Shown here: positions 38,714 to 46,945 of the stretch, piece after piece
Position numbering within the stretch: position 1 is the stretch's first letter
Layout of the letters: the number at the start of each line of letters is the position of its first letter
NCBI RefSeq assembly: GCF_004348895.1
Contig: NZ_RRZK01000030.1
Span: 1 to 64,000, forward strand
Origin: Pseudomonas vancouverensis
GTDB lineage: Bacteria; Pseudomonadota; Gammaproteobacteria; Pseudomonadales; Pseudomonadaceae
Direction: 5' to 3'
DNA: 64,000 bases
Translations under genes and position numbers: made by a program
Notes under the pieces: generated by a model
The model's input: the letters and a program-made list of their open reading frames with translations, nothing else
The model's database searches: none
Told to the model about the DNA's origin: nothing

Positions 38714-40111
38714 ATGCACGATCCCCATAGCGAGCGTATGAGTGGCAGCGAGACCCGCGCAGCAAGCGGTCTGGCCCTGGTGTTCGCCTTCCGTATGCTT
38801 GGCATGTTCATGGTGTTGCCGGTCCTGGCGACCTATGGCATGGATCTGGCCGGAGCGACGCCTGCCCTGATCGGCCTGGCGATTGGCGCCTATGGCCTGA
38901 CCCAGGCCTTTTTCCAGATTCCCTTCGGCTTCATTTCCGACCGCATCGGTCGACGTCCGGTCATTTATATCGGCCTGATAGTCTTCGCCCTTGGCAGCGT
39001 GCTAGCGGCTCAGGCCGACTCGATCTGGGGCGTGATCGCCGGCCGTATCCTGCAAGGCGCCGGCGCGATTTCCGCGGCAGTCATGGCCTTGCTGTCCGAC
39101 CTGACCCGCGAACAACACCGCACCAAGGCCATGGCCATGATCGGCATGACCATCGGTCTCTCGTTTGCCGTGGCCATGGTCGTCGGTCCGTTGCTGACCC
39201 GCGCCTTCGGGCTGTCCGGGCTGTTTCTTGCCACCGGTGGCATGGCGCTGCTCGGCATCCTGATCGTGATGTTCATGGTGCCTCGCTCCACGGGGCCGCT
39301 GCAGCACCGTGAGTCGGGTGTCGCCCGTCAGGCGCTGATCCCGACGTTGAAACATCCTGACCTGCTGCGCCTGGACCTCGGCATTTTTGTGTTGCACGCC
39401 ATGTTGATGTCCAGCTTCGTCGCCTTGCCCCTGGCGCTGGTCGAGAAAGCCGGGTTGCCCAAGGAGCAGCATTGGTGGGTCTACCTGACCGCGTTGCTGG
39501 TTTCGTTCTTCGCCATGATCCCGTTCATCATCTACGGCGAGAAGAAACGCAAAATGAAACGAGTTTTGATCGGCGCCGTCGTGACGCTGATGCTCACTGA
39601 GCTATTCTTCTGGCAGTTCGGCGACAGCTTGCGGGCTCTGGTGATTGGCACCGTGGTGTTCTTTACCGCGTTCAATCTGCTGGAAGCTTCATTGCCATCG
39701 CTGATCAGCAAGGTTTCACCGGCGGGGGGCAAAGGCACGGCGATGGGGGTCTACTCCACCAGTCAGTTCCTGGGTTCGGCACTGGGCGGCATTCTCGGCG
39801 GCTGGCTGTTCCAGCATGGCGGTCTGTCGGTTGTGTTCCTCGGATGCGCCGGTCTGGCTGCCCTCTGGCTGGCCTTTGCTGTTACCATGCGTGAACCTCC
39901 CTACGTCACGAGCCTGCGCTTGCCGTTGTCGCCTGAGGCGATCCGCGAAGCGGGTCTGGTTGAGCGCCTGAAGGCGGTCGTAGGGGTAACAGATGCAGTG
40001 ATTGTCGCGGACGAAGCGGCGATTTACATCAAACTGGATACCGAATTATTGGATCGCACCACCCTTGAGCGCCTGGTGAACAACCCGGCCGAGGCAGCGT
40101 GCGTAGCCTAG
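38714..40111 (+). CDS. MFS transporter of the YajR type
   Basis: A 12-segment major facilitator with a soluble C-terminal domain. The MFS motif A region reads GFISDRIGRRPV, and FRMLGMFMVLPVLATYG closely resembles E. coli YajR. After the last membrane helix, residues ~395-465 (EPPYVTSLRLPLSP and on) form a small alpha/beta domain corresponding to the YAM domain of YajR. Substrate is unknown. 465 residues. It sits between uvrA (divergent) and ssb (9 bp downstream, co-directional). Confidence 0.9.
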   Translation: MHDPHSERMSGSETRAASGLALVFAFRMLGMFMVLPVLATYGMDLAGATPALIGLAIGAYGLTQAFFQIPFGFISDRIGRRPVIYIGLIVFALGSVLAAQADSIWGVIAGRILQGAGAISAAVMALLSDLTREQHRTKAMAMIGMTIGLSFAVAMVVGPLLTRAFGLSGLFLATGGMALLGILIVMFMVPRSTGPLQHRESGVARQALIPTLKHPDLLRLDLGIFVLHAMLMSSFVALPLALVEKAGLPKEQHWWVYLTALLVSFFAMIPFIIYGEKKRKMKRVLIGAVVTLMLTELFFWQFGDSLRALVIGTVVFFTAFNLLEASLPSLISKVSPAGGKGTAMGVYSTSQFLGSALGGILGGWLFQHGGLSVVFLGCAGLAALWLAFAVTMREPPYVTSLRLPLSPEAIREAGLVERLKAVVGVTDAVIVADEAAIYIKLDTELLDRTTLERLVNNPAEAACVA

Positions 40112-40120
40112 GAGAACGTT

Positions 40121-40636
40121 ATGGCCCGTGGGGTTAACAAAGTCATATTGGTCGGCACTTGCGGCCAGGATCCCGAAGTTCGCTACTTGCCTAACGGTAA
40201 CGCCGTGACCAACCTGAGTCTGGCGACCAGCGAACAATGGACCGACAAGCAAACCGGTCAGAAAGTCGAAAAGACTGAATGGCACCGTGTGTCGATGTTC
40301 GGCAAGGTTGCGGAAATCGCCGGCGAGTACCTGCGTAAAGGTTCGCAGGTCTACATCGAAGGCAAGCTGCAGACCCGCGAGTGGGAAAAAGACGGCATCA
40401 AGCGTTACACCACCGAAATCGTGGTCGACATGCAAGGCACCATGCAACTGCTGGGTGGCCGTCCACAGGGCGACCAGCAGGGCCAGGGCGGCGGTAACAA
40501 CTACCAGCAATCCGCTCCGCGCCAGCAGGCTCCACGTCCTGCGCCGCAACAGCAGCCACAGCGTCCGGCCCCACAACAGGCGGCTCCGCAACCGGCTCCG
40601 GATTTCGACAGCTTTGATGACGATATCCCGTTCTGA
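40121..40636 (+). CDS. ssb: Single-stranded DNA-binding protein
   Basis: 171 residues: an OB fold (residues 1-110, ARGVNKVILVGTCGQDPEVR), a flexible Gln/Pro-rich linker, and the acidic tail DFDSFDDDIPF that recruits replication and repair proteins. Start ATG after GGAG. Confidence 0.99.
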   Translation: MARGVNKVILVGTCGQDPEVRYLPNGNAVTNLSLATSEQWTDKQTGQKVEKTEWHRVSMFGKVAEIAGEYLRKGSQVYIEGKLQTREWEKDGIKRYTTEIVVDMQGTMQLLGGRPQGDQQGQGGGNNYQQSAPRQQAPRPAPQQQPQRPAPQQAAPQPAPDFDSFDDDIPF

Positions 40637-40660
40637 GCATTCGCTTGATCGGCTGATATA

Positions 40661-40700
40661 AAAAGGCCCGTAGCGCCAAAACGCTACGGGCCTTTTTTTT
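40661..40700. terminator. ssb terminator, bidirectional
   Basis: GGCCCGTAGCG-CCAAAA-CGCTACGGGCC (40665-40692) flanked by AAAA and T8. Ends ssb and also the convergent cysteine hydrolase gene. Confidence 0.95.
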
Positions 40701-40718
40701 TTCCGGATCGATCAGCTG

Positions 40719-41264
40719 TTACGCCAGAAACTCATCGGTCGACACTACGCTGGCATACGCAAACGCCAGGGATGCCATGAACGCCGCATGCACCTGTGCC
40801 GCTGGCACCGTCAAACCGTTGAATTCCAGATCACGTGTCGCGCAGGCGTCGTGGATCACCGTCACGGCGTAACCCAGGTCCGCCGCCGCGCGGGTGATGC
40901 CGTCGACGCACATGTGGCTCATGCTGCCCACGACGACCAACTCCTTGATGCCTTGCTCGTCGAGTACGGATTGCAGGTGGGTGTCGCGGAACGAATTGAC
41001 GAAGTGCTTGAGTACCACGGGTTCGTCGGCGCGGTTGACGACTTTTGGGTGAAGCTTTGCGCCCTCCGAGCCGGGGGTGAAGAATGGAGCTTCGGCCGAG
41101 GTGAACTCGTGGCGGATGTGGATCACCGAATCACCGGCATCGCGGAAGGCATTGAGTACGCGCACGGCATTGTCTGCGGCGGACTCTGCACCGACCAATG
41201 GCCATTTGCCTTGAGGGAAGTAGTCGTTCTGGATATCGACTAGGATGAGCGCTTGCTTGGCCAT
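40719..41264 (-). CDS. Cysteine hydrolase of the isochorismatase-like family
   Basis: 181 residues. The family catalytic triad is visible as Asp10 (LILVDIQND), Lys86 (VVLKHFVNSF) and Cys119 (SHMCVDGITRAA), with the cis-peptide region next to the Cys. Members hydrolyse isochorismate, nicotinamide, N-carbamoyl compounds or similar small amides; the substrate cannot be told from sequence. No signal peptide. It is divergent from a GlxA-type regulator, a common regulator-target pairing. Confidence 0.92.
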   Translation of the reverse strand: MAKQALILVDIQNDYFPQGKWPLVGAESAADNAVRVLNAFRDAGDSVIHIRHEFTSAEAPFFTPGSEGAKLHPKVVNRADEPVVLKHFVNSFRDTHLQSVLDEQGIKELVVVGSMSHMCVDGITRAAADLGYAVTVIHDACATRDLEFNGLTVPAAQVHAAFMASLAFAYASVVSTDEFLA

Positions 41265-41365
41265 GACTGTTTCCTTGGTGTGTGTGTGGATGTGGAATCA
41301 AGTATTGGCGCTGGCGGTCGATTCGAGGATTGGCCGCACCGACAATAACAGGGGGAAAACTGACA

Positions 41366-42349
41366 ATGGACGCACAAAGGTCAATCGCCGAGCTGGCGGT
41401 GCTTATCTACCCAGGCGCGCAAATGGCAGCGGTGCATGGGTTGACCGACCTGTTCGATGTGGCCAACCGCATCGCCGCCGATCATCAGGCTGTGCAGTTG
41501 CCGTTGTTGCGGGTCAGTCATTGGCAAGTAGAGGGTGATCAGGCGCCGGCACGAATCCACGACAGCCACCCAGGTCCGGACCGCAACCTGGTGGCCGTGT
41601 TGATCCCGCCCTCGATTGCCGGTTTCACCGAGGACCAGGCACCCCAAGGCTTGATCGATTGGCTACGTGAACAGCATGCCCGTGGCGCGACCCTGGGCGG
41701 GGTCTGCGTCGGTTCGATCCTGCTCGCCGAAAGCGGATTGCTCGATGGCCGCAGCGCCACTACGCACTGGAGCTCGGCGAAAAAATTCGCCGAGCGTTAT
41801 CCCGCGATCAAGCTCAAGGCCGATACGCCCATCGTCGATGACGGCGACCTGATCACCACGGCCGGGTTGATGGCCTGGTCGGAGCTGGGCTTGCGCCTGG
41901 TCGACCGCTTGCTGGGGCCGAGCATCGCCACCGCGACCGCGCGTTTCCTGGTAGTGGAACACAGTGACAGCGCCAGTGAGTGCGGCAGCAACTTTGCGCC
42001 GATTCTCAGCCATGGCGACGGGCCGATTCTCAAGGTACAACACTGGCTGCAAAGTACCGGTGCGACGGACGTGTCATTGACCGCAATGGCTGAGCGGGCG
42101 GGGCTGGAGGAACGCACGTTCCTGCGTCGATTCCGTGCCGCCACCGGGCTCAAGCCTACCGAGTACTGCCAGCACTTGCGGGTCGGCAAGGCGCGGGAAA
42201 TGCTCGAGTTCAGCAATGGCACCATCGATCACATCGCCTGGACCGTGGGCTATCAGGACCCGGGAGCGTTTCGCTCGACCTTCAAGAAAATCACCGGGCT
42301 GGCGCCGAGTGATTATCGGGCGCGGTTTGGTGGAAGACCCGGGCGCTAG
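41366..42349 (+). CDS. GlxA-family transcriptional regulator (DJ-1/PfpI + AraC HTH)
   Basis: 327 residues from the ATG at 41366, preceded by AGGGGG; the longer opening upstream is not coding. The N-terminal half is a DJ-1/PfpI-like class I amidotransferase fold (AVLIYPGAQMAAVHGLTD, GGVCVGSILLAESGLL, with a Cys at the nucleophile elbow) that usually serves as a sensor. The C-terminal ~100 residues are an AraC-type double HTH (FLRRFRAATGLKPTEYCQHLRV, then IAWTVGYQDPGAFRSTFKKITG). Likely controls the divergent cysteine hydrolase and possibly itself. Confidence 0.93.
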   Translation: MDAQRSIAELAVLIYPGAQMAAVHGLTDLFDVANRIAADHQAVQLPLLRVSHWQVEGDQAPARIHDSHPGPDRNLVAVLIPPSIAGFTEDQAPQGLIDWLREQHARGATLGGVCVGSILLAESGLLDGRSATTHWSSAKKFAERYPAIKLKADTPIVDDGDLITTAGLMAWSELGLRLVDRLLGPSIATATARFLVVEHSDSASECGSNFAPILSHGDGPILKVQHWLQSTGATDVSLTAMAERAGLEERTFLRRFRAATGLKPTEYCQHLRVGKAREMLEFSNGTIDHIAWTVGYQDPGAFRSTFKKITGLAPSDYRARFGGRPGR

Positions 42350-42369
42350 CTGCACCGCATAACCCTTGT

Positions 42370-42485
42370 TGGAGCGCGCATGGTCCGGGCGGCGCTCCGA
42401 CGATGGCGGCCTCATATTCAACATCGAGGTGTCCGACACATCGCAATCGTCAGAGCGCCGCCCGGAGCTTGCTCGCTCCTACAGG
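42370..42485. repeat. Inverted pair of a ~42-nt palindromic repeat
   Basis: Copy A (42370-42411) contains GGTCCGGGCGGCGCTCCGA then CGATGGCGGCC; copy B, inverted, at 42446-42485 contains CGTCAGAGCGCCGCCCGGAG then CTTGCTCGCTCC. The same unit occurs at 44549-44590 and partly at 50184-50206. It fills most of the 323-bp gap before the DUF3182 gene; I see no gene in the gap. Confidence 0.8.
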
Positions 42486-42672
42486 ATCGGGGCGAAGCGC
42501 CATCGTGCAAAATGCCCCAGCCCAAAGCCACGTCGTGCAGAATAAAACAGGCGCTGTGCCATCACGATGTTCGCAAGACCCTGATTTAAAACCCCTTGCG
42601 CCAAGCCAGGCTCTGGCCTGATCCCTGCACCCCAATCCCCACACTCATCAAGCGCCGATTGAAGGGGGACGC

Positions 42673-43782
42673 ATGACCCCAACCGACCGCAAGAAACTGG
42701 TAGTCGCCCATTCGCTGCTCGCCGACGCGCCGCAGCACGAAGTCGAGACCAATCGGGCGTTGGCGCGCTGGCTGGCGCACATTCTGGGCCTCAAGTACGG
42801 CGGCATTTACGACGCGCAATTGCACCGCGGTCGCGATTTGTACCTGTTGCCGACGCAAACCCTGGTGGGCGCGGCGGCCGCCCGGGAACTGGGCGTCCGG
42901 GGCCCGGAGGATTTGTGGGGCGGTTATGTCGAGCATGATTTCATCTGCACCAAGGCCATCAGCCACGGTCTGCTCAACCATCATGCCCATGCGCCAGAAG
43001 GTTGGTCGCCGTTGTTTTCCCAACGGGTGCGCAGCGTGGTGCTGGATGGTCTGAGCGTGTTTTCCTTCGAGGATGCTCGCCCCGCAGCCGAGCACTTGCT
43101 GTACGCCGGGCCGATCCGCCTCAAGCCCATTCATGCCTGCGCCGGGCGTGGTCAGGAAGTGATCGATAGCCTCGACCAATTCGATGCCGTGCTGGCCAGA
43201 CCCGATGCCAAGAAGCTGTTCAGCGAAGGCGTGGTACTCGAACAGGACTTGAGCCAGGTCATCACCCACAGCGTCGGCCAGAGCTTCGTCGCGGGCAAGG
43301 TACTGAGTTACTGCGGTGAGCAATACCTGACAGAAGATCCGCAGGGCGAGGCCGTGTATGGCGGGTCTGATTTGTTGGTAGTGCAGGGCGACTATGATGA
43401 GTTATTGAAGTTGGAACTGGCCGACGACGTGCGACTGGCCATTCACCAGGCTCAGGTATTTGACCGGGCGGCGGACGAAGCCTATCCCGGGTTTTATGCG
43501 TCGCGGCGCAACTACGACATCGCCCAGGGCCTCGACAGTACCGGTAAACCGCGCAGCGGCGTACTCGAACAATCCTGGCGCCTGGGCGGGGCCAGCAGTG
43601 CGGAAGTGGCAGCCCTGCAGAGTTTTATCAACGATCCGGCGATGCACGCCATTCAGGTGTCTTCGGTCGAGACTTACATCGATCAGGCGCTGCCGGCGGA
43701 CGCCATCGAGGTGTACCGTGGGCCTGCACAGGACAGCGAATTTCTCCTCAAGTACGTGACGGTCAAATCCTATGACGGCTAG
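42673..43782 (+). CDS. DUF3182 family protein, ATP-grasp-like
   Basis: 369 residues, recognised as DUF3182, often labelled biotin carboxylase-like in databases. The middle section has an ATP-grasp feel: RLKPIHACAGRGQEVI (about 153-168) resembles the lysine and Gly-rich nucleotide loop, and GVVLEQDLSQVITHSVGQSF (about 195-214) the following strand with an acidic residue. No biotin-carrier or carboxyltransferase gene is near, so biotin carboxylase activity is unlikely. RBS AAGGGGGA. The stop overlaps the next gene by 11 bp, so the two products probably act together. Function unknown. Confidence 0.85.
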   Translation: MTPTDRKKLVVAHSLLADAPQHEVETNRALARWLAHILGLKYGGIYDAQLHRGRDLYLLPTQTLVGAAAARELGVRGPEDLWGGYVEHDFICTKAISHGLLNHHAHAPEGWSPLFSQRVRSVVLDGLSVFSFEDARPAAEHLLYAGPIRLKPIHACAGRGQEVIDSLDQFDAVLARPDAKKLFSEGVVLEQDLSQVITHSVGQSFVAGKVLSYCGEQYLTEDPQGEAVYGGSDLLVVQGDYDELLKLELADDVRLAIHQAQVFDRAADEAYPGFYASRRNYDIAQGLDSTGKPRSGVLEQSWRLGGASSAEVAALQSFINDPAMHAIQVSSVETYIDQALPADAIEVYRGPAQDSEFLLKYVTVKSYDG

Positions 43783-44530
43783 AAGCGAATCCATTGCGAT
43801 CGACATCGATAACGAGCAGATGAGCGGGACTTTTCTCAGTCCCAAATCGAAAGTCCCCGGCGTGCTGTTCGTGCACGGCTGGGGCGGCAGCCAGGAGCGC
43901 GACCTGGAACGGGCCAAGGGCATTGCCGGGCTCGGTTGTGTGTGCCTGACGTTCGACCTGCGTGGGCACACCGGCGGCACGGGTATTCCACTGTCGCGGG
44001 TGACTCGCGAAGACAACCTGCGCGACTTGCTGGCGGCCTATGACCGCCTGCTGGCGCACCCGGCGCTGGATACCTCGGCGATTGCGGTGGTGGGCACCAG
44101 TTACGGTGGTTATCTGGCTTCCATCCTGACTTCGCTGCGGCCGGTGCGCTGGCTGGCATTGCGCGTGCCGGCGCTGTATCGCGATGAGCAATGGCATACG
44201 CCCAAACGCGATCTGGACAAGCTGGACCTGCGCGATTACCGCAGCACTCTGGTGCGCGCCGACAGCAATCGGGCCCTGCATGCCTGTTCGCAATTTACCG
44301 GGGATGTCTTGCTGGTGCAGTCGGAAACCGATGATTACGTGCCCCACGCAACGATCATGAGTTATCGCGCGGCCTGTCAGCAGACGCATTCACTGACCCA
44401 CCGGATCATCGATGGCGCCGATCATGCCTTGAGCGATCCGGTTTCGCAGCAGGCCTACACATCGATTCTGGTGGACTGGATTACCGAGATGGTGGTCGGG
44501 GAGCGGTTGAGCATTATTCAGTCTTCTTGA
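43772..44530 (+). CDS. Alpha/beta hydrolase coupled to the DUF3182 gene
   Basis: 252 residues with an alpha/beta hydrolase fold. Oxyanion region FVHGWGGS (33-40), nucleophile Ser110 in GTSYGG, an acid at Asp187 or Asp188 (SETDDYVP) and His218 (DGADHAL). The pattern resembles dienelactone-hydrolase-like or acyl-peptidase esterases. No signal peptide. It starts inside the end of the DUF3182 frame. Substrate unknown. Confidence 0.88.
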   Translation: MTARSESIAIDIDNEQMSGTFLSPKSKVPGVLFVHGWGGSQERDLERAKGIAGLGCVCLTFDLRGHTGGTGIPLSRVTREDNLRDLLAAYDRLLAHPALDTSAIAVVGTSYGGYLASILTSLRPVRWLALRVPALYRDEQWHTPKRDLDKLDLRDYRSTLVRADSNRALHACSQFTGDVLLVQSETDDYVPHATIMSYRAACQQTHSLTHRIIDGADHALSDPVSQQAYTSILVDWITEMVVGERLSIIQSS

Positions 44531-44548
44531 GAGATAGGGTGTTCTTGC

Positions 44549-44665
44549 GGCCGTCATCGTCGGAGCGCCGCCCGGACCAAGCTCGCTCCCTCAGATTTCG
44601 CGTCAACCGCCAAGTTTTGGTACGACTCGATCCAGTGGGAGCGGGCTTGCCCGCGAAGGGGCCCG
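44549..44665. repeat. Palindromic repeat plus REP between convergent genes
   Basis: 44549-44590 is an inverted copy of the ~42-nt unit seen at 42370 (GGCCGTCATCGTCGGAGCGC, CGCCCGGACC, AAGCTCGCTCCC); by eye it matches that copy at nearly all positions. A second, REP-like palindrome follows at 44634-44665 (GTGGGAGCGGGCTTGCCCGC). Both lie between the hydrolase and the convergent ybhN-like gene. Confidence 0.8.
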
Positions 44666-44679
44666 CATAGGCGCAAAAT

Positions 44680-45666
44680 TCATCCAGGTTTCTTCTCGAT
44701 CCGCAACGCCTTGGCCTTCGCCTCCACCAGCAGATACATCACCAGCGTAATCAGCAACGGCAAGATGAAATAAATTGCCCGATACGCCAGCAACCCCGCC
44801 ACCAGGCTTCCTCGCGACGCTTCATGCTGCAGCAAGGCGACAAACACCGCTTCCAGCACACCGAGCCCCGCCGGAATGTGCGTGATGACCCCGGCAATGG
44901 CGCTGATCAGCAGCACGCCGAGCACCAGCGGATAATCCAGCTTGCTCGGCAGCAGGGTGAAAATCACCGCGGCCATCAACGACCAGTTCAACGCCCCAAG
45001 GGCCAGTTGCAGCGTGGCCATGCGCAGCGACGGCAGGTTGATTTCCACGCCGCGAATCGCCCACTCCCGGCGTTTGGAAAACCGACAGGCCGCCAGATAC
45101 CCGGCACTCACCAGCAGCAACAGGATGCCGACGCCCTGCAGCGCCGCGCTGCTGAGTTTCCAGCCCGGCGGCATGCGCACCAGCCCACTGCTGAACACCG
45201 CGCCGGCAATCACCATGTAGCCGAACCAGTTGGTCGCCAGGCTCAGGCCGAGGATCTTGGCGATATTGCTTTTGCTCACCCCCAGTCGCGAATACAGGCG
45301 ATAGCGCATGGCGATGCCGCCGACCCAGGCACTCAGGTTCAGATTGAAGGCGTAGCTGATGACGCCCACCGGCAGGATCTGTTTCCACGTCAGGTCCTGA
45401 CGGATGTAACTGCGGCCGATCAAATCGAAGCAGGCGTACACCAGAAAACTGGTCAGGGTCAGCCCGGACGCGATGATCAAGGTGCGTACCTTGAAATCGG
45501 CCAGGGTATCGAACACTTCGTTCCATTCGATGCGCTGGGCGAGCAGGGTGAACATCACGATCAGCAACAGAAAAAACAGCAGGGTCAGCGGCCGTTTCCA
45601 GCGACTCCAGGGAGATTTCGCCGGCGTGTGAGTGTGTGTCGCCGACGGGCTTTCAGCGCGGCTCAT
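44680..45666 (-). CDS. YbhN-like UPF0104 membrane protein (LPG synthase TM-region family)
   Basis: 328 residues with about eight predicted membrane helices (first at residues ~26-43). The family covers the flippase-like domain of MprF without the aminoacyl-transferase domain. Conserved family stretches seen include SYAFNLNLSAWVGGIAMRYR and VITHIPAGLGVLEAVF. Third gene of the operon ybhP-clsB-ybhN, same order as E. coli ybhPON; overlaps the clsB end by 14 bp. A role in phospholipid transport across a membrane is inferred. Confidence 0.9.
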   Translation of the reverse strand: MSRAESPSATHTHTPAKSPWSRWKRPLTLLFFLLLIVMFTLLAQRIEWNEVFDTLADFKVRTLIIASGLTLTSFLVYACFDLIGRSYIRQDLTWKQILPVGVISYAFNLNLSAWVGGIAMRYRLYSRLGVSKSNIAKILGLSLATNWFGYMVIAGAVFSSGLVRMPPGWKLSSAALQGVGILLLLVSAGYLAACRFSKRREWAIRGVEINLPSLRMATLQLALGALNWSLMAAVIFTLLPSKLDYPLVLGVLLISAIAGVITHIPAGLGVLEAVFVALLQHEASRGSLVAGLLAYRAIYFILPLLITLVMYLLVEAKAKALRIEKKPG

Positions 45667-46945
45667 GGTCAGCGCTCCCGGTCGGCCGAGGGTAGGGTTT
45701 CAAATGCGGCTTGTGCGCCGGCAACCACCCGGCCCAGGCCGGAAAATGCCGCAGGAAGTGAAACACCAGGAAGCCGACGGTCATGTGCCAGATCCGCCCG
45801 CGGGGTGCGTTGTCCGGTGACATCATCTTGCAATGGTGATCGCTGAGGTCTTGCAGTCGCTTGAACAGGTATCGATTGAAGCTGCGGTCGCGGATCAAGA
45901 CGTTGGCTTCCAGGTTCATCGACAGGCTCAAGGGATCAAGATTGCTCGAGCCGACTGTGCTCCACTCGTCGTCCACCAGCGCGACTTTGCCGTGCAGCGG
46001 ACGGTCGCAGTATTCGTAGATCTTCACCCCGGACTTGAGCAGGTAGTCGTAGGTCATGCGCGCGGCCAGTTTGGCCACCAGCATGTCCGGCTGGCCCTGC
46101 AGGATCAGCCGCACATCGACGCCGCGTCGGGCCGCGTTGCGGATTTCCCGCAGCAGGCGAAAACCGGGAAAGAAATAGGCGTTGGCGATCACCACCCGGC
46201 GTTGGGCCTTGCGCAGCGCCAGGCGATACACCTGTTCAATGTCGGTCGAATGCTCGCCGTTGTCGCGATACACCAACCGGACCTGGCCATCGTGTTCGCT
46301 GAAGGCCATTTCCGTGCGCCGCTGCCGACGCCGCTGCCACCAGTATTTGGCCCGCACCGGGCGACCGCATTGCATCAGGGCGAAGTGATGAATGTCGGCT
46401 ACTGCCGGGCCCTGCACTTCAACGGCGTAATCCTGCTTGGCTTCAGGGCCGAAGTCGGCCAGATGATCGGCGGAAAAATTGATCCCGCCGACGAAGGCCA
46501 CGGTGCCATCCACCACCACTATCTTGCGATGCAGCCGGCGGAACCAGTTGACGCGAATACCCAGACGTTTCGGTGCCGGGTCGAACATCTGCAGGTGCAC
46601 GCCGGCCGCAGTCAGGGCGGTGAGAAAAGCGGTGCTCAGTTCGCCACAGCCAAAGCCGTCGAGGCTGACGGTGGTACGCACGCCCCGCTGCGCGGCGTCG
46701 ATCAGGATCTGCTGCAACTCATGGCCGACCTTGTCTTCGAACAGGATGAACGTCTCCAGGAGGATTTCGCTCTGCGCCTGGCGCAATGCTTCAAAGACCC
46801 GGGGGAAGTACGCCTCGCCGTTTTCCAGCAGCTCGACACGGTTGTTGCCTTGCCAGCCGTACTCGACGTCGACCGTGGTCGGTTCGTGCATTGGTGGTGC
46901 CGGGATCGCCTCAATCGTGGTGTTGTCCATCAATTGCTCGCTCAT
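45653..46945 (-). CDS. clsB: Cardiolipin synthase ClsB
   Basis: Phospholipase-D superfamily enzyme that joins two phosphatidylglycerol molecules, or PG with another alcohol. 430 residues with two HKD motifs: His139-Lys141-Asp146 (HRKIVVVDG) and His318-Lys320-Asp325 (HGKVALVDD, followed by GSSNLD). It has no N-terminal membrane helices, which separates ClsB from ClsA. ATG at 46945 forms an ATGA overlap with the ybhP stop. Confidence 0.94.
   Translation of the reverse strand: MSEQLMDNTTIEAIPAPPMHEPTTVDVEYGWQGNNRVELLENGEAYFPRVFEALRQAQSEILLETFILFEDKVGHELQQILIDAAQRGVRTTVSLDGFGCGELSTAFLTALTAAGVHLQMFDPAPKRLGIRVNWFRRLHRKIVVVDGTVAFVGGINFSADHLADFGPEAKQDYAVEVQGPAVADIHHFALMQCGRPVRAKYWWQRRRQRRTEMAFSEHDGQVRLVYRDNGEHSTDIEQVYRLALRKAQRRVVIANAYFFPGFRLLREIRNAARRGVDVRLILQGQPDMLVAKLAARMTYDYLLKSGVKIYEYCDRPLHGKVALVDDEWSTVGSSNLDPLSLSMNLEANVLIRDRSFNRYLFKRLQDLSDHHCKMMSPDNAPRGRIWHMTVGFLVFHFLRHFPAWAGWLPAHKPHLKPYPRPTGSADHEPR

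Noticed and set aside
42673..43782. Biotin carboxylase assignment for the DUF3182 gene
   Set aside because: The family label is sometimes used, but the length is short, the carboxylase motifs are not seen, and no BCCP or carboxyltransferase is nearby.
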